NCBI GenBank assembly: GCA_041917975.1
Contig: JAYRWN010000252.1
Location: 1 to 26,795, forward strand
Source of the DNA: JAYRWN01 sp041917975
GTDB lineage: Bacteria > Bacteroidota > Bacteroidia > Chitinophagales > Saprospiraceae
Length of the DNA: 26,795 nt
Direction: 5' to 3'
Position numbers and translations under genes: made by a program
In this document: in pieces, positions 15,657 to 23,987 of the stretch
Position numbering within the stretch: position 1 is the first letter of the stretch
Layout: every line of letters begins with the position of its first letter
The notes under the pieces: generated by a model
The model's input: only the letters and a program-made list of their open reading frames with translations
Databases searched by the model: none
What the model was told of the DNA's origin: nothing

Positions 15657-15685
15657 GGGGTAGGGATCGAGAAGCCCCCTACCCC
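15657..15685 (+). terminator. Terminator-like hairpin between nosZ and the next gene
   Basis: GGGGTAGGG (15657-15665) pairs perfectly with CCCTACCCC (15677-15685) around an 11-nt loop. AATTTTAATAAAAAT follows rather than a clean T-run. It starts 17 bp after the nosZ stop and ends about 22 bp before the next ATG. It probably acts as a partial terminator or a 3' stabiliser that makes nosZ mRNA more abundant than that of the maturation genes. Confidence 0.6.
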
Positions 15686-15707
15686 AATTTTAATAAAAAT
15701 AATAAAA

Positions 15708-16343
15708 ATGAAAAAGAATATTCCGGTCATCCTTTTCCTGGTCGCAACATTAACATTAGGTTCTCTTTTTATCCTGCCCATGTGGAAGATAGCGCTTATT
15801 GCCCCACAATATCCCACTGGCGTGGAGATGCTTATCTGGATTAATAAATTAGGAGGAAAAGAGCCTGGAACATTACAAAATATTAACATACTGAACCACT
15901 ATGTTGGCATGAAGCCGATAGAACCGGACAGCATTCCGGAACTCAAATTTTTTCCGTGGGTTATTCTGGGCATGATGGGATTAGGTTTAATCATTGCCTT
16001 TACCCGTTCTGCAAAACTTTATTTGACCTGGACGGTGGTTTTTTCGCTCTTATGTATGGCAGGGTTATACGACTTCTATTTATGGGAATATGATTACGGC
16101 CATAATTTAAGTGCAAATGCCCCCATGAAGTTTGAAGATACCTATTATCAACCGCCATTGATCGGGTCAAAAACTATTCTTAATTTTACGGCCCAGTCGT
16201 ATCCCGCCACTGGCGGATATTTGATTGGATTATCCATTCTGCTGGCTTTCACAGCATGGTGGTTATTGCGTAAAAACAAAAAGAATGAAGCAGCAATTAC
16301 TGATACTAAGCATGCTCATAGTTCCTCTGGCGTGTTCGGTTGA
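15708..16343 (+). CDS. Four-TM membrane protein of the nos cluster (possible NosB counterpart)
   Basis: I chose the ATG at 15708, which gives a 211-residue protein and leaves the upstream hairpin untranslated; an in-frame ATG at 15651 would translate through it. Membrane segments are predicted near 5-25, 81-98, 104-122 and 169-187. A first extracytoplasmic loop holds LNHYVGMKPI (H64). A second (about 123-168) holds YDYGHNLSANAPMKFED and YQPPLIGSKTI. The C-terminal tail carries KHAH. Position directly after nosZ is where clade II clusters carry the uncharacterised nosB, but I cannot establish homology. The conserved-looking His/Met/Tyr residues would suit copper or electron handling; this is inference. 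The nosL start lies within its last 59 nt. Confidence 0.75.
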   Translation: MKKNIPVILFLVATLTLGSLFILPMWKIALIAPQYPTGVEMLIWINKLGGKEPGTLQNINILNHYVGMKPIEPDSIPELKFFPWVILGMMGLGLIIAFTRSAKLYLTWTVVFSLLCMAGLYDFYLWEYDYGHNLSANAPMKFEDTYYQPPLIGSKTILNFTAQSYPATGGYLIGLSILLAFTAWWLLRKNKKNEAAITDTKHAHSSSGVFG

Positions 16344-16716
16344 GTCTAAACCTATCGACTTCGGCTCCGATCCATGTGATGAGTGCAAAATGACCATTGT
16401 TGATCAGCGGTTTGCTGCAGAAGCCGTCACGAATAAAGGCAAGGTCTATAAGTTTGATGCCATAGAATGTTTGGTCGCTTTCCTCAAAGACAAAAAAGAA
16501 GAAGATTTTAAGTTTCTGCTGGTCAGTGACTTTTTAGCCAAAAAACTTATACCTGCCCAAAGTGCGTATTTTGTGATTTCTTCTTCCATATCCAGTCCGA
16601 TGGGCGGAGGCATGCTAGCTTACGAAACCCAACAAGATGCGCTGAATTTTCAAAAAGATTATATGGCAGAAGTATTTACCTGGGCGGAATTCCGCAACTT
16701 CATGCACAGTAAATAA
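16285..16716 (+). CDS. nosL: NosL copper-binding lipoprotein
   Basis: NosL supplies copper for assembly of the CuZ centre of NosZ. I start it at 16285 (MKQQLLILSMLIVPLAC), which gives a short lipoprotein signal with acylated Cys17; an earlier in-frame ATG at 16225 has no such signal. The mature protein of about 126 residues holds the metal site C31-D-E-C34-K-M36 near its N-terminus, KVYKFDAIECLVAFL, and SSPMGGGMLAY, all typical of NosL. The 143-residue length is close to the family norm. Its first 59 nt overlap the end of the preceding membrane-protein gene, which suggests translational coupling. NosD follows after 12 nt. Confidence 0.92.
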   Translation: MKQQLLILSMLIVPLACSVESKPIDFGSDPCDECKMTIVDQRFAAEAVTNKGKVYKFDAIECLVAFLKDKKEEDFKFLLVSDFLAKKLIPAQSAYFVISSSISSPMGGGMLAYETQQDALNFQKDYMAEVFTWAEFRNFMHSK

Positions 16717-16728
16717 TCTGGTTTTTTA

Positions 16729-17967
16729 ATGTATCGTTTACGCATTTCTATCCTTGTTTTTTACTTGGTGTACGGACAAATTATGTCTGCAGCCGAGATT
16801 GTGGTATGCCCGGATTGTAAGGTAAAGAGCATAACCTCTGCATTAATATCAGCAAAATCCGGTGATCAGTTAATCATCAAAAAAGGCCATTATAAGGAAG
16901 GTAACTTAACGATAAATGTTCCTTTAACTCTACAAGGAGAAGCCGGCGCCATCATCGAACCGCCCGAGGGCATGGAAGGGATCATCGTGACTGCTGATAG
17001 CGTCTCCATTCTCAACCTAGAAATTCGTAATATTTCCATCAGTTATATCAAGGAATTATCCGCCATTCGGGTAAAAGAAAACCGCAAAACTAAAATCCTG
17101 AATAACCGGCTGATCAACACATTTTTTGCCATATATTTACAGAAAGCCAAAGAAGTTGAGGTAAGAGGTAATACGGTAAAAGGTATAGCCAAAGACGAAG
17201 CTTCGTCAGGCAATGGCGTGCATGCCTGGTATTGCACAGATCTGATTGTAGCGGATAACTATTTTAGCGGTCATCGGGACGGCATATATTTCGAATTTGT
17301 AGATCGCAGTCTGGTACATCGCAACATCAGTGAAAAAAATTTGCGTTATGGATTACATTATATGTTTTCCAATAATGATCGCTACACGGACAACAGATTC
17401 ACGAATAACGGGGCCGGAGTAGCGGTGATGTTCTCGAAAAACATTGACATGATCAACAATCATTTCAATTTAAACTGGGGACGCTCTTCATACGGTTTAC
17501 TGCTAAAAGAAATCACCGACGCCTATATTGCTCACAACCATTTCGAAAAAAACACGATGGGCATACACATTGAGGGGGTATCCAGAATTAGTTTTCAACA
17601 TAATTTATTTTCCAATAACGGTATGGCTCTGGAAGTGACCGGCGGGTGCCTTTCCTCAGAATTTTGCGGAAATAACTTTATGACGAATACTCTGGACATG
17701 ACCTTAAAAGGCAATATTAATGACAATTCCTTTGACGGAAATTATTGGAGCAGCTATAGCGGTTATGACCTAAATAAAGATGGTTTCGGAGATGTCCCTT
17801 TTAGACCGGTTAAATTATTTTCCCATGTCTTAAATCAAATACCGGAATCCATCATCTTATTGCGTAGTTTGTTTATTGATATTGTTGATTTTGCGGAAAA
17901 AATAAACCCTGCACTTACCCCGGTCGATTTACTGGACCGGATTCCGCTCATAAAACCCTTGAAATGA
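16729..17967 (+). CDS. nosD: NosD periplasmic copper-site maturation protein
   Basis: NosD is a periplasmic right-handed beta-helix protein that works with the NosFY ABC transporter to assemble the CuZ cluster. A signal peptide (MYRLRISILV...IMSAA) is followed by residues 45-330 made of short parallel beta-helix turns with repeated N-x-F/I and G-I-x-L/I patterns, such as LLKEITDAYIAHNHFEKNT and GIHIEGVSRISFQHNLFSNN. The C-terminal NYWSSYSGYDLNKDGFGD is a good NosD signature. The N-terminus carries an extra C27-P-D-C30 pair. The 412-residue length is normal. The stop overlaps the start of nosF by 4 nt, and nosY follows nosF in the same way. Confidence 0.93.
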   Translation: MYRLRISILVFYLVYGQIMSAAEIVVCPDCKVKSITSALISAKSGDQLIIKKGHYKEGNLTINVPLTLQGEAGAIIEPPEGMEGIIVTADSVSILNLEIRNISISYIKELSAIRVKENRKTKILNNRLINTFFAIYLQKAKEVEVRGNTVKGIAKDEASSGNGVHAWYCTDLIVADNYFSGHRDGIYFEFVDRSLVHRNISEKNLRYGLHYMFSNNDRYTDNRFTNNGAGVAVMFSKNIDMINNHFNLNWGRSSYGLLLKEITDAYIAHNHFEKNTMGIHIEGVSRISFQHNLFSNNGMALEVTGGCLSSEFCGNNFMTNTLDMTLKGNINDNSFDGNYWSSYSGYDLNKDGFGDVPFRPVKLFSHVLNQIPESIILLRSLFIDIVDFAEKINPALTPVDLLDRIPLIKPLK

Positions 17968-18722
17968 TTGAAATAAAACAGTTAAAAAAACGATTTGGAA
18001 AACTTGATGTACTAAAAAAAATTGACCTCAATTTAACCGGCAACGGAAGGGTAATAGCTATTTTAGGACCCAACGGATCGGGTAAGACTACCCTGATCAA
18101 AAGTATCATGGGCATGGTCATTCCGGACGGCGGTGTAATTACGATCAATGGTCAGAATATACATAATGAGTGGCTGTACCGGGATAAAATTTCGTATTTA
18201 CCCCAAATAGCCAGGTTTCCCGAGAATCTGAAAGTGAGGGAAGTCATCCAATTGATAAAAAGTCTTCGGTCAAGGCAAACCCGCGAGGAGCTACTGATTA
18301 CACTTTTGGGACTAGAGTCACACCTGGATAAAAAATTAGCTTATTTATCCGGAGGTACACGCCAAAAAGTTAATCTCACCCTTGCTTTAATGTATGACAA
18401 TCCATTGATCATTCTCGATGAACCCACTGCCGGACTGGATCCAGTAGCTTTAATTAAATTCAAAGATTGGATGGAAAAAGAAAAACAGGCTGGTAAACTA
18501 ATATTATTAACTACACACATTATGCCCTTGGTAGAAGAAACGGCTGATGAAATAATATTCTTATTGGAAGGTCGGGTGTATTTTAAAGGTACGCCGGGCG
18601 AACTGAGTTATAAATATCCAGGTGAAAATTTGGAGCGGTCCATAGCCCTATTACTCAACGAAGCTGGTCCGGACTTTCAAACAGGCAAGATTTACACAAC
18701 TTCAACGTCTTCCAGTGTATGA
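17964..18722 (+). CDS. nosF: NosF ABC transporter ATPase
   Basis: NosF is the ATPase of the NosFY complex that energises maturation of nitrous-oxide reductase. Motifs of an ABC ATPase are complete: Walker A GPNGSGKTT (35-43), Q-loop Q81, signature LSGGTRQKV (128-136), Walker B LIILDEPTAGLD (148-159, with D152 and E153), and switch H185. The Gly-Gly-Thr-Arg-Gln form of the signature is usual for NosF. The 252-residue length is close to the norm. Start and stop both overlap their neighbours by 4 nt (ATGA), so nosD, nosF and nosY are tightly coupled. Transport of a sulfur or copper species is debated in the literature and cannot be settled here. Confidence 0.95.
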   Translation: MIEIKQLKKRFGKLDVLKKIDLNLTGNGRVIAILGPNGSGKTTLIKSIMGMVIPDGGVITINGQNIHNEWLYRDKISYLPQIARFPENLKVREVIQLIKSLRSRQTREELLITLLGLESHLDKKLAYLSGGTRQKVNLTLALMYDNPLIILDEPTAGLDPVALIKFKDWMEKEKQAGKLILLTTHIMPLVEETADEIIFLLEGRVYFKGTPGELSYKYPGENLERSIALLLNEAGPDFQTGKIYTTSTSSSV

Positions 18723-19501
18723 AACAAATATTAAAATATACTTTTCTGGATATTTTGCGGTCACGCTGGACCATAATTTATGTTGGGTTCTATTTAATTA
18801 CGACTATCGCTTTGTTTAGACTAACTCCGGAATTAGATAAAGTCATTGTAAGTCTGATGAACCTGGTCCTCATCTTAGGTCCATTGATTGCCACCATGTT
18901 TGGTACGATGTATTATTATAACAGTCGCGAATTCATCGAATTATTATTGGCACAGCCGGTGAAACGCACCAACATTATTTTAGGGCTTTACGCCGGATTG
19001 GGTATTTCCTTATCGCTGAGTGCCTTATTGGGCATAGGTATTCCATTTTTATTTTATGGAATTATCGTGTCTCCACAAATTTCAAATTTCATTATTCTGA
19101 TCGTGGTGGGCATTTTTTTATCCTTTGTATTTTCAGGGCTGGCCTTCTCTATTGCTTTACGTAATGAAAACCGGATAAGAGGTTTTAGTCTGGCGATAGT
19201 ACTCTGGATTATTTTTGCCGTGTTGTATGACGGACTGCTTTTAATTTCATTATTAATGTTAAAAGATTACCCTTTGGAAAAATTTGCCTTAGGCGCCAGC
19301 TTATTAAATCCTATTGACCTCTCCAGAATTCTATTGTTATTAAAATTAGATATTTCCGCCATCATGGGATACACCGGCGCAGTGTTTAAAAAATTTTTAG
19401 GCAATTTGCCGGGCATGCTGGCGGTGGGTGCAGTGATGATAATATGGACCAGCTTACCTTTTATATTGATTAAAAGGATGGCGGAGAAAAAAGATTATTA
19501 A
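18719..19501 (+). CDS. nosY: NosY ABC transporter permease
   Basis: NosY is the membrane partner of NosF in the inner-membrane complex that serves NosD. The 260-residue protein has about six hydrophobic spans, and an MKQILKYTFLDILRSRW start is typical of NosY-like ABC-2 permeases. FGTMYYYNSREFIELLLAQPVKRTNIILG (from about residue 60) is a conserved feature of this family. A loop with NPIDLSRILLLLKLD lies near 198. It overlaps nosF by 4 nt and is the last gene of the operon, ending only 3 bp from the convergent transporter gene. No obvious terminator separates the two. Confidence 0.92.
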   Translation: MKQILKYTFLDILRSRWTIIYVGFYLITTIALFRLTPELDKVIVSLMNLVLILGPLIATMFGTMYYYNSREFIELLLAQPVKRTNIILGLYAGLGISLSLSALLGIGIPFLFYGIIVSPQISNFIILIVVGIFLSFVFSGLAFSIALRNENRIRGFSLAIVLWIIFAVLYDGLLLISLLMLKDYPLEKFALGASLLNPIDLSRILLLLKLDISAIMGYTGAVFKKFLGNLPGMLAVGAVMIIWTSLPFILIKRMAEKKDY

Positions 19502-19504
19502 TCC

Positions 19505-20896
19505 TTATTTAATCAGGCGACTTTCCAGCTCTTCTAAAGATACTCCTTTGGTTTCGGGTACTTTGGTTAAAACCCAAACTAATTGCCAAACCATCATGAT
19601 GGCAAAAAAAGCAAAAATGGGCCATGGATTGTCTTTAAAAATGCCATTATCCTTATCTAAAAACGCTGGGGTAATCAAGGTAATAAACGCCGCAAATATC
19701 CAGTGAATACTCGCTCCGAAAGATTGGCCTAAAGCCCGAACTTTATTGGGAAAAATTTCAGAAATAAATACCCAGATGACTGCCCCTTGTCCGATGGCGT
19801 GGGAGGCAATAAACACTAAAAGAAAAAACAACAACAACCCTGGTCCTGAGCTGCTGTAAAAACACCATGCGACCATGGCCAGACTTAAAATATACCCAAT
19901 CGAACCTATTATCAACAATTGTTTTCTACCTAACCGATCAATTAAATACAAACCAACAAAAGTAAAAATCAAATTTGTCCCACCGATGGCTATAGAGTTC
20001 GATAACGATTCTTTGGTTGCCAGCCCCGCCCGCTCTAAAATCTCGGGAGCGTAATACAGAATAAAATTTATACCTGACCATTGATTAAAAAAAGCTATAA
20101 AAAAAGCCAACCAGATAACCCGGTTATAGCGGGAGCTAAAAAAGTCCACTTTTAAGCCTGAACCTCCGCTTTCGTGTTTAATACTCGTATTGATAGTCGA
20201 TAACTCAGTTTCCGGGTTGGTAATACCCAATTGGGTTAAGACGCGTAAGGCTGTGATCTGATCATTTTTAGCAGAGACGAGCCAACGAGGACTTTCAGGA
20301 ATAGCTAAGACTAATACCGTATATAAAAGAGAAGGTATAGCCATCACACCGAGCATCCAGCGCCAATCGTTTTGACCACCTACCCCTTGTAAAAAGTAAT
20401 TAGACAAAAAGGCGATGAGGATACCAAACACAATATTGAACTGGTACATAGCTACAAGCTGCCCTCTGGTCTTTGGTGTACTAATTTCTGAAATGTAAGT
20501 GGGTGCAGCTACAGAAGAGACGCCAATACCCAGTCCACCAAGGAATCTGAAGAAAGAAAAGGTGTAGGGATCCTGGGCCACAGCAGAGCCGATGGCTGAG
20601 ACACTGAACAAAATGCCTATCCATAACAAGACTTTTTTTCGCCCGTACTTTTCCGTTGGAGCACCGCCGAAGATAGCTCCGATCACGGTTCCCCATAAGG
20701 CCATAGACATGATAAAGAACCCATGGAACCAGGGCGATGTATGCCAAAGCTCTTTGATAGGCAGATTGGCTCCGGAGATAACCACAGTATCAAAACCGAA
20801 AATAAACCCAGCCAAGGAAGCTGTAAGAGAAATTCCAAATAAATTTTTACCACCACCTGCTGCGCTGGACCGATCCTGATGAACTACACTTTGCAT
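19505..20896 (-). CDS. MFS sugar porter (sugar:H+ symporter type)
   Basis: A major facilitator of the sugar-porter subfamily (XylE, AraE, GalP type) with about twelve membrane spans. I start at 20896 (MQSVVHQDRSS), because an in-frame ATG at 20950 adds 18 residues and lies upstream of a plausible -7 element near 20929-20936. Signature motifs: GFDTVVISG in TM1, EKYGRKKVLL after TM2, PESPRWLVS, QWSGINFILYYAPEI in TM7, DRLGRKQLL, and the C-terminal PETKGVSLEELE. It probably imports a pentose or hexose. L-arabinose is attractive given the araBDA operon, but that lies about 13 kb away and the substrate cannot be read from the sequence. It converges with nosY. Confidence 0.92.
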   Translation of the reverse strand: MQSVVHQDRSSAAGGGKNLFGISLTASLAGFIFGFDTVVISGANLPIKELWHTSPWFHGFFIMSMALWGTVIGAIFGGAPTEKYGRKKVLLWIGILFSVSAIGSAVAQDPYTFSFFRFLGGLGIGVSSVAAPTYISEISTPKTRGQLVAMYQFNIVFGILIAFLSNYFLQGVGGQNDWRWMLGVMAIPSLLYTVLVLAIPESPRWLVSAKNDQITALRVLTQLGITNPETELSTINTSIKHESGGSGLKVDFFSSRYNRVIWLAFFIAFFNQWSGINFILYYAPEILERAGLATKESLSNSIAIGGTNLIFTFVGLYLIDRLGRKQLLIIGSIGYILSLAMVAWCFYSSSGPGLLLFFLLVFIASHAIGQGAVIWVFISEIFPNKVRALGQSFGASIHWIFAAFITLITPAFLDKDNGIFKDNPWPIFAFFAIMMVWQLVWVLTKVPETKGVSLEELESRLIK

Positions 20897-21053
20897 AAAA
20901 ATCTTCTTATTAAGTAATGATTCAGAACTAAATGTAAATAAATCCCCCAAATAATTTTCTAAGCTTACAACCGGTTAATTTATGACAGCAACCTATGGGT
21001 ATTAGGGAATACTAAAAATTATCTCCATATTCGGCACCTAATCAATTGTTTGC

Positions 21054-23228
21054 ATGCGTATTCATTGTGTTTTCTTTTTACTTCTCTCTTTTTGGTTAAG
21101 AGGTCAGCAGTATACAGCCGCCGAAATACAGCGGTGGAAAAATCAAGCTGAAAAAGTGACCATCATTCGTGATCAATGGGGTATTCCCCATATTTATGGA
21201 CAAACAGATGCTGATGCGGTGTTTGGATTAATGTATGCCCAGGGTGAGGATGACTACCAACGTATCGAAATGAATTATCTGGAAAAACTAGGACGTTTGT
21301 CCGAAATACACGGCGAAAAAGATATTTATAATGATTTATTAAATAGAATAATCTTAGATCAGGATGAGGCAAAAAAGGATTATGCCCGCAGTCCAAAATG
21401 GTTGCAAACATTATTGCAGGCGTATTCAGACGGGCTAAACTATTATTTGTATACACATCCGGAAGATAAATCGCTGATCCTCCACAGGTATGAGCCCTGG
21501 TGGCCCTTATTATGGACGGATGGCAGCATTGGAGCCATCAGCACAGGAGGGCTGACCATAGACGAACTGGCTCAATTTTATGGCGGGAAAAATATACAGG
21601 TCTCCGATGCAAGTACTGTTCCCGATGAGCAAGATCCAGCCGGGTCCAATGGGTTTGCAATCGCCCCAAATCTGACTACCGACCGGCAATCCATTTTATA
21701 CATTAACCCGCACGTGACTTTTTATTTTCGACCGGAGGTACACGTCATTAGTCAACAGGGCTTAAATGCTTATGGCGCAGTTACCTGGGGACAATTTTTT
21801 GTTTACCAAGGTTTTAACGCTTTTTGCGGCTGGATGCATACCTCCAGCGAAGCTGATGTTGCCGATATGTACCTGGAGAAAGTCCGCAAGGATCAGGCTG
21901 ACTGGCAATATTTTTATGCCGGAAAATGGCGCCCGGTCCAACGGAAAACTATAGAATTGGCTTATAAGGAAGGAATGTCATTAAAAAAGAAAGCTTTTGA
22001 AATTTTCTACACCCATCATGGACCCGTTTTGGCCCAAAGAAACGGGCAGTGGTGCAGCCTTAAAGCTCAAAACCGCATCATGGATGGTTTAATCCAAAGC
22101 TGGCAGCGAACCAAAGTAACCTCTTTTGCAAAATACGAAAAGACCATGGCGTTGCATGGTAATCCCTCCAATAATACGGTCTATGCCGATGCAGATGGAA
22201 ATATAGCTTACTGGCATGGAAATTTTATGCCCCGCCGTAATCCTATATACGATTGGTCTAAACCGGTTGATGGTACACTTAAAGCTACCGAATGGCAAGG
22301 GATGCATAAAGTAAAAGAAACGGTACACAGTTACAATCCGGTGAACGGGTGGTTGCAGAATTGTAATTCCACACCATTCACGGTTGCCGGCAAAAACAGC
22401 CCGGCAAAGTCGGCATTTCCAACTTATATGGCGCCCGATGGCGAAAATTTCAGGGGGATAAATGCCGTAAGATTGTTAACGAATCAATCCGGTTTTGATC
22501 TGGACAAAATAATTGCGACTGGGTATGACCGATTCCTACCAGCTTTCCAAGTCCTTATCCCAGCTTTATTAAAAGCCTATACTACTCGGCAGACGATCTA
22601 CAGTCCGGCATTGTCAGAGGTCATCGCGGAGCTGTCAACCTGGGATTTTTATGCGCAGGCAAACTCCATCAGCACCACTTTGGCGGTAGAATGGGGTCAG
22701 AAAATTTGGCCTGCTGTTATGCAATCCTCCGCGTCGGGGGACCAAGTGGAGCGGGCCCAGCGCTATGTGCAATCCGATCGTTCGGATGAGCTTTTAGATG
22801 CACTGGTGGCCACCAAACAAGAGCTGATAAAATGGTATGGAACCTGGAAAATAGCCTGGGGTGAGATCAACCGGTTTCAAAGAATCAGCTCCAACATCGG
22901 ACCTACTTTTGACGATGATAAACCCAGCATTCCTGTCGCCATGACTTCTTCGTTATGGGGTATGCTTCCTTCTTATACTTCACGCCGGTTTCCTAACACC
23001 ACAAAGCGTTACGGGGTAAATGGCAACAGTTTTGTTTGTGCTGTACAGTTCGGCACCAGAATAAAAGCCAAATCACTTCTGGCCGGAGGGCAAAATGGTC
23101 ATGAGGATTCGCCGCATTTTTCTGATCAAGGTTTGATGTACTCTCAAGGTCAGTTCAAGGATGTAAATTTTTATGAGGAGGACGTAAAAAGAAATGCGGT
23201 AAAAACTTATCGGCCGGGAAAGCAATAA
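21054..23228 (+). CDS. Penicillin-acylase-family Ntn hydrolase
   Basis: A secreted N-terminal-nucleophile amidohydrolase of the penicillin G acylase / acyl-homoserine-lactone acylase / aculeacin acylase group (S45). A signal peptide (MRIHCVFF...LRGQQ) precedes the alpha chain, with VTIIRDQWGIPHIYG and DAVFGLMYAQGEDDYQRIEM. The autocatalytic site is G197-S198-N199 in DPAGSNGFAIAP, and Ser198 would become the beta-chain N-terminal nucleophile. NPSNNTVYADADGNIAYWHGN and APDGENFRGINAVRLL are characteristic of the beta chain. The 724-residue precursor length is usual. The substrate (penicillin, AHL, a lipopeptide or another N-acyl compound) cannot be assigned. A PlsC-type gene follows after 12 bp, so the two are probably co-transcribed. 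Confidence 0.9.
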   Translation: MRIHCVFFLLLSFWLRGQQYTAAEIQRWKNQAEKVTIIRDQWGIPHIYGQTDADAVFGLMYAQGEDDYQRIEMNYLEKLGRLSEIHGEKDIYNDLLNRIILDQDEAKKDYARSPKWLQTLLQAYSDGLNYYLYTHPEDKSLILHRYEPWWPLLWTDGSIGAISTGGLTIDELAQFYGGKNIQVSDASTVPDEQDPAGSNGFAIAPNLTTDRQSILYINPHVTFYFRPEVHVISQQGLNAYGAVTWGQFFVYQGFNAFCGWMHTSSEADVADMYLEKVRKDQADWQYFYAGKWRPVQRKTIELAYKEGMSLKKKAFEIFYTHHGPVLAQRNGQWCSLKAQNRIMDGLIQSWQRTKVTSFAKYEKTMALHGNPSNNTVYADADGNIAYWHGNFMPRRNPIYDWSKPVDGTLKATEWQGMHKVKETVHSYNPVNGWLQNCNSTPFTVAGKNSPAKSAFPTYMAPDGENFRGINAVRLLTNQSGFDLDKIIATGYDRFLPAFQVLIPALLKAYTTRQTIYSPALSEVIAELSTWDFYAQANSISTTLAVEWGQKIWPAVMQSSASGDQVERAQRYVQSDRSDELLDALVATKQELIKWYGTWKIAWGEINRFQRISSNIGPTFDDDKPSIPVAMTSSLWGMLPSYTSRRFPNTTKRYGVNGNSFVCAVQFGTRIKAKSLLAGGQNGHEDSPHFSDQGLMYSQGQFKDVNFYEEDVKRNAVKTYRPGKQ

Positions 23229-23240
23229 GAGTAAAACGGT

Positions 23241-23987
23241 ATGTTAAAAAATTGGCGGGTTTACTGGAGACTAAGCGCACTGATAGTGAGTATGCTGAGC
23301 TATTTATCCATTATTATTGGTCGCCAAATATTTCTGGGGCAGAATGAACCACATGCACTGCGCATTCGTCAACGGTGGACTACTATGGCGCTAAAGATAC
23401 TCGGATTGAGGGTACAAGTACAGGGCACCATACCGGAACACCATGGTCTGGTGGTATCCAATCACAAATGTTTAATTGATCCGGTGATCATCTTATCAAA
23501 AATGGTCGTTATACCAGTAGGAAAAGCGGAAATAGCCGGATACCCTTTAGTGGGTAAAGCGGCGGAGATAACCGGTATTTTATTTCTGGATCGTAAAAAC
23601 AAAGAAAGTCACCAAGCCACACGTGATGGTATTCGTCGTTTTCTGCAAAAGGAGCGCTCCATTTTGATTTTTCCGGAAGGGACCACGTTTAGTAAACCCG
23701 GAATTCGGGACTTCAAGAAAGGCTCATTTGAAATTGCTGCTGAGGAGAAGGTGGCCGTCATCCCTTTGGCCATTGATTATGCCCATCAAGACCTGATCTG
23801 GCATGAAGGGGATTCCACCTGGAGTCATTTCAAACGCGCATTTCAACATCGGTCAACACAAATCACCCTGCACATTGGCTCAGCCATAAAAAATGATCAA
23901 AGTGCTGAATTATTGACCTCCGCCAGGACCTTTATTTTAAATGCTTTGGGGCAATCCGGCGATGATAAAAATCTATCAAAGCCGTAA
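23241..23987 (+). CDS. 1-acyl-sn-glycerol-3-phosphate acyltransferase (PlsC-like)
   Basis: The acyltransferase core has the catalytic HX4D motif as NHKCLID (H75, D80) and the glycerol-phosphate motif FPEGTTFSKPG (from 144). An N-terminal hydrophobic segment (about 8-32) anchors it to the inner membrane. The 248-residue length is normal for PlsC. It probably makes phosphatidic acid, although genomes of this phylum often encode several paralogues that include lyso-ornithine-lipid and other acyltransferases. It follows the Ntn hydrolase by 12 bp. Its last 56 bp overlap, tail to tail, the gene of the opposite-strand hydrolase. Confidence 0.88.
   Translation: MLKNWRVYWRLSALIVSMLSYLSIIIGRQIFLGQNEPHALRIRQRWTTMALKILGLRVQVQGTIPEHHGLVVSNHKCLIDPVIILSKMVVIPVGKAEIAGYPLVGKAAEITGILFLDRKNKESHQATRDGIRRFLQKERSILIFPEGTTFSKPGIRDFKKGSFEIAAEEKVAVIPLAIDYAHQDLIWHEGDSTWSHFKRAFQHRSTQITLHIGSAIKNDQSAELLTSARTFILNALGQSGDDKNLSKP

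Noticed and set aside
15651..15707. An upstream in-frame ATG for the four-TM nos protein
   Set aside because: It would translate through the GC-rich hairpin and place a proline-rich stretch before a normal hydrophobic start at MKKNIPVILF.
19493..19503. GATTATTAATC palindrome at the nosY stop as a terminator
   Set aside because: It is AT-only at the centre, short, and has no T-run after it; it is more likely chance in AT-rich DNA.
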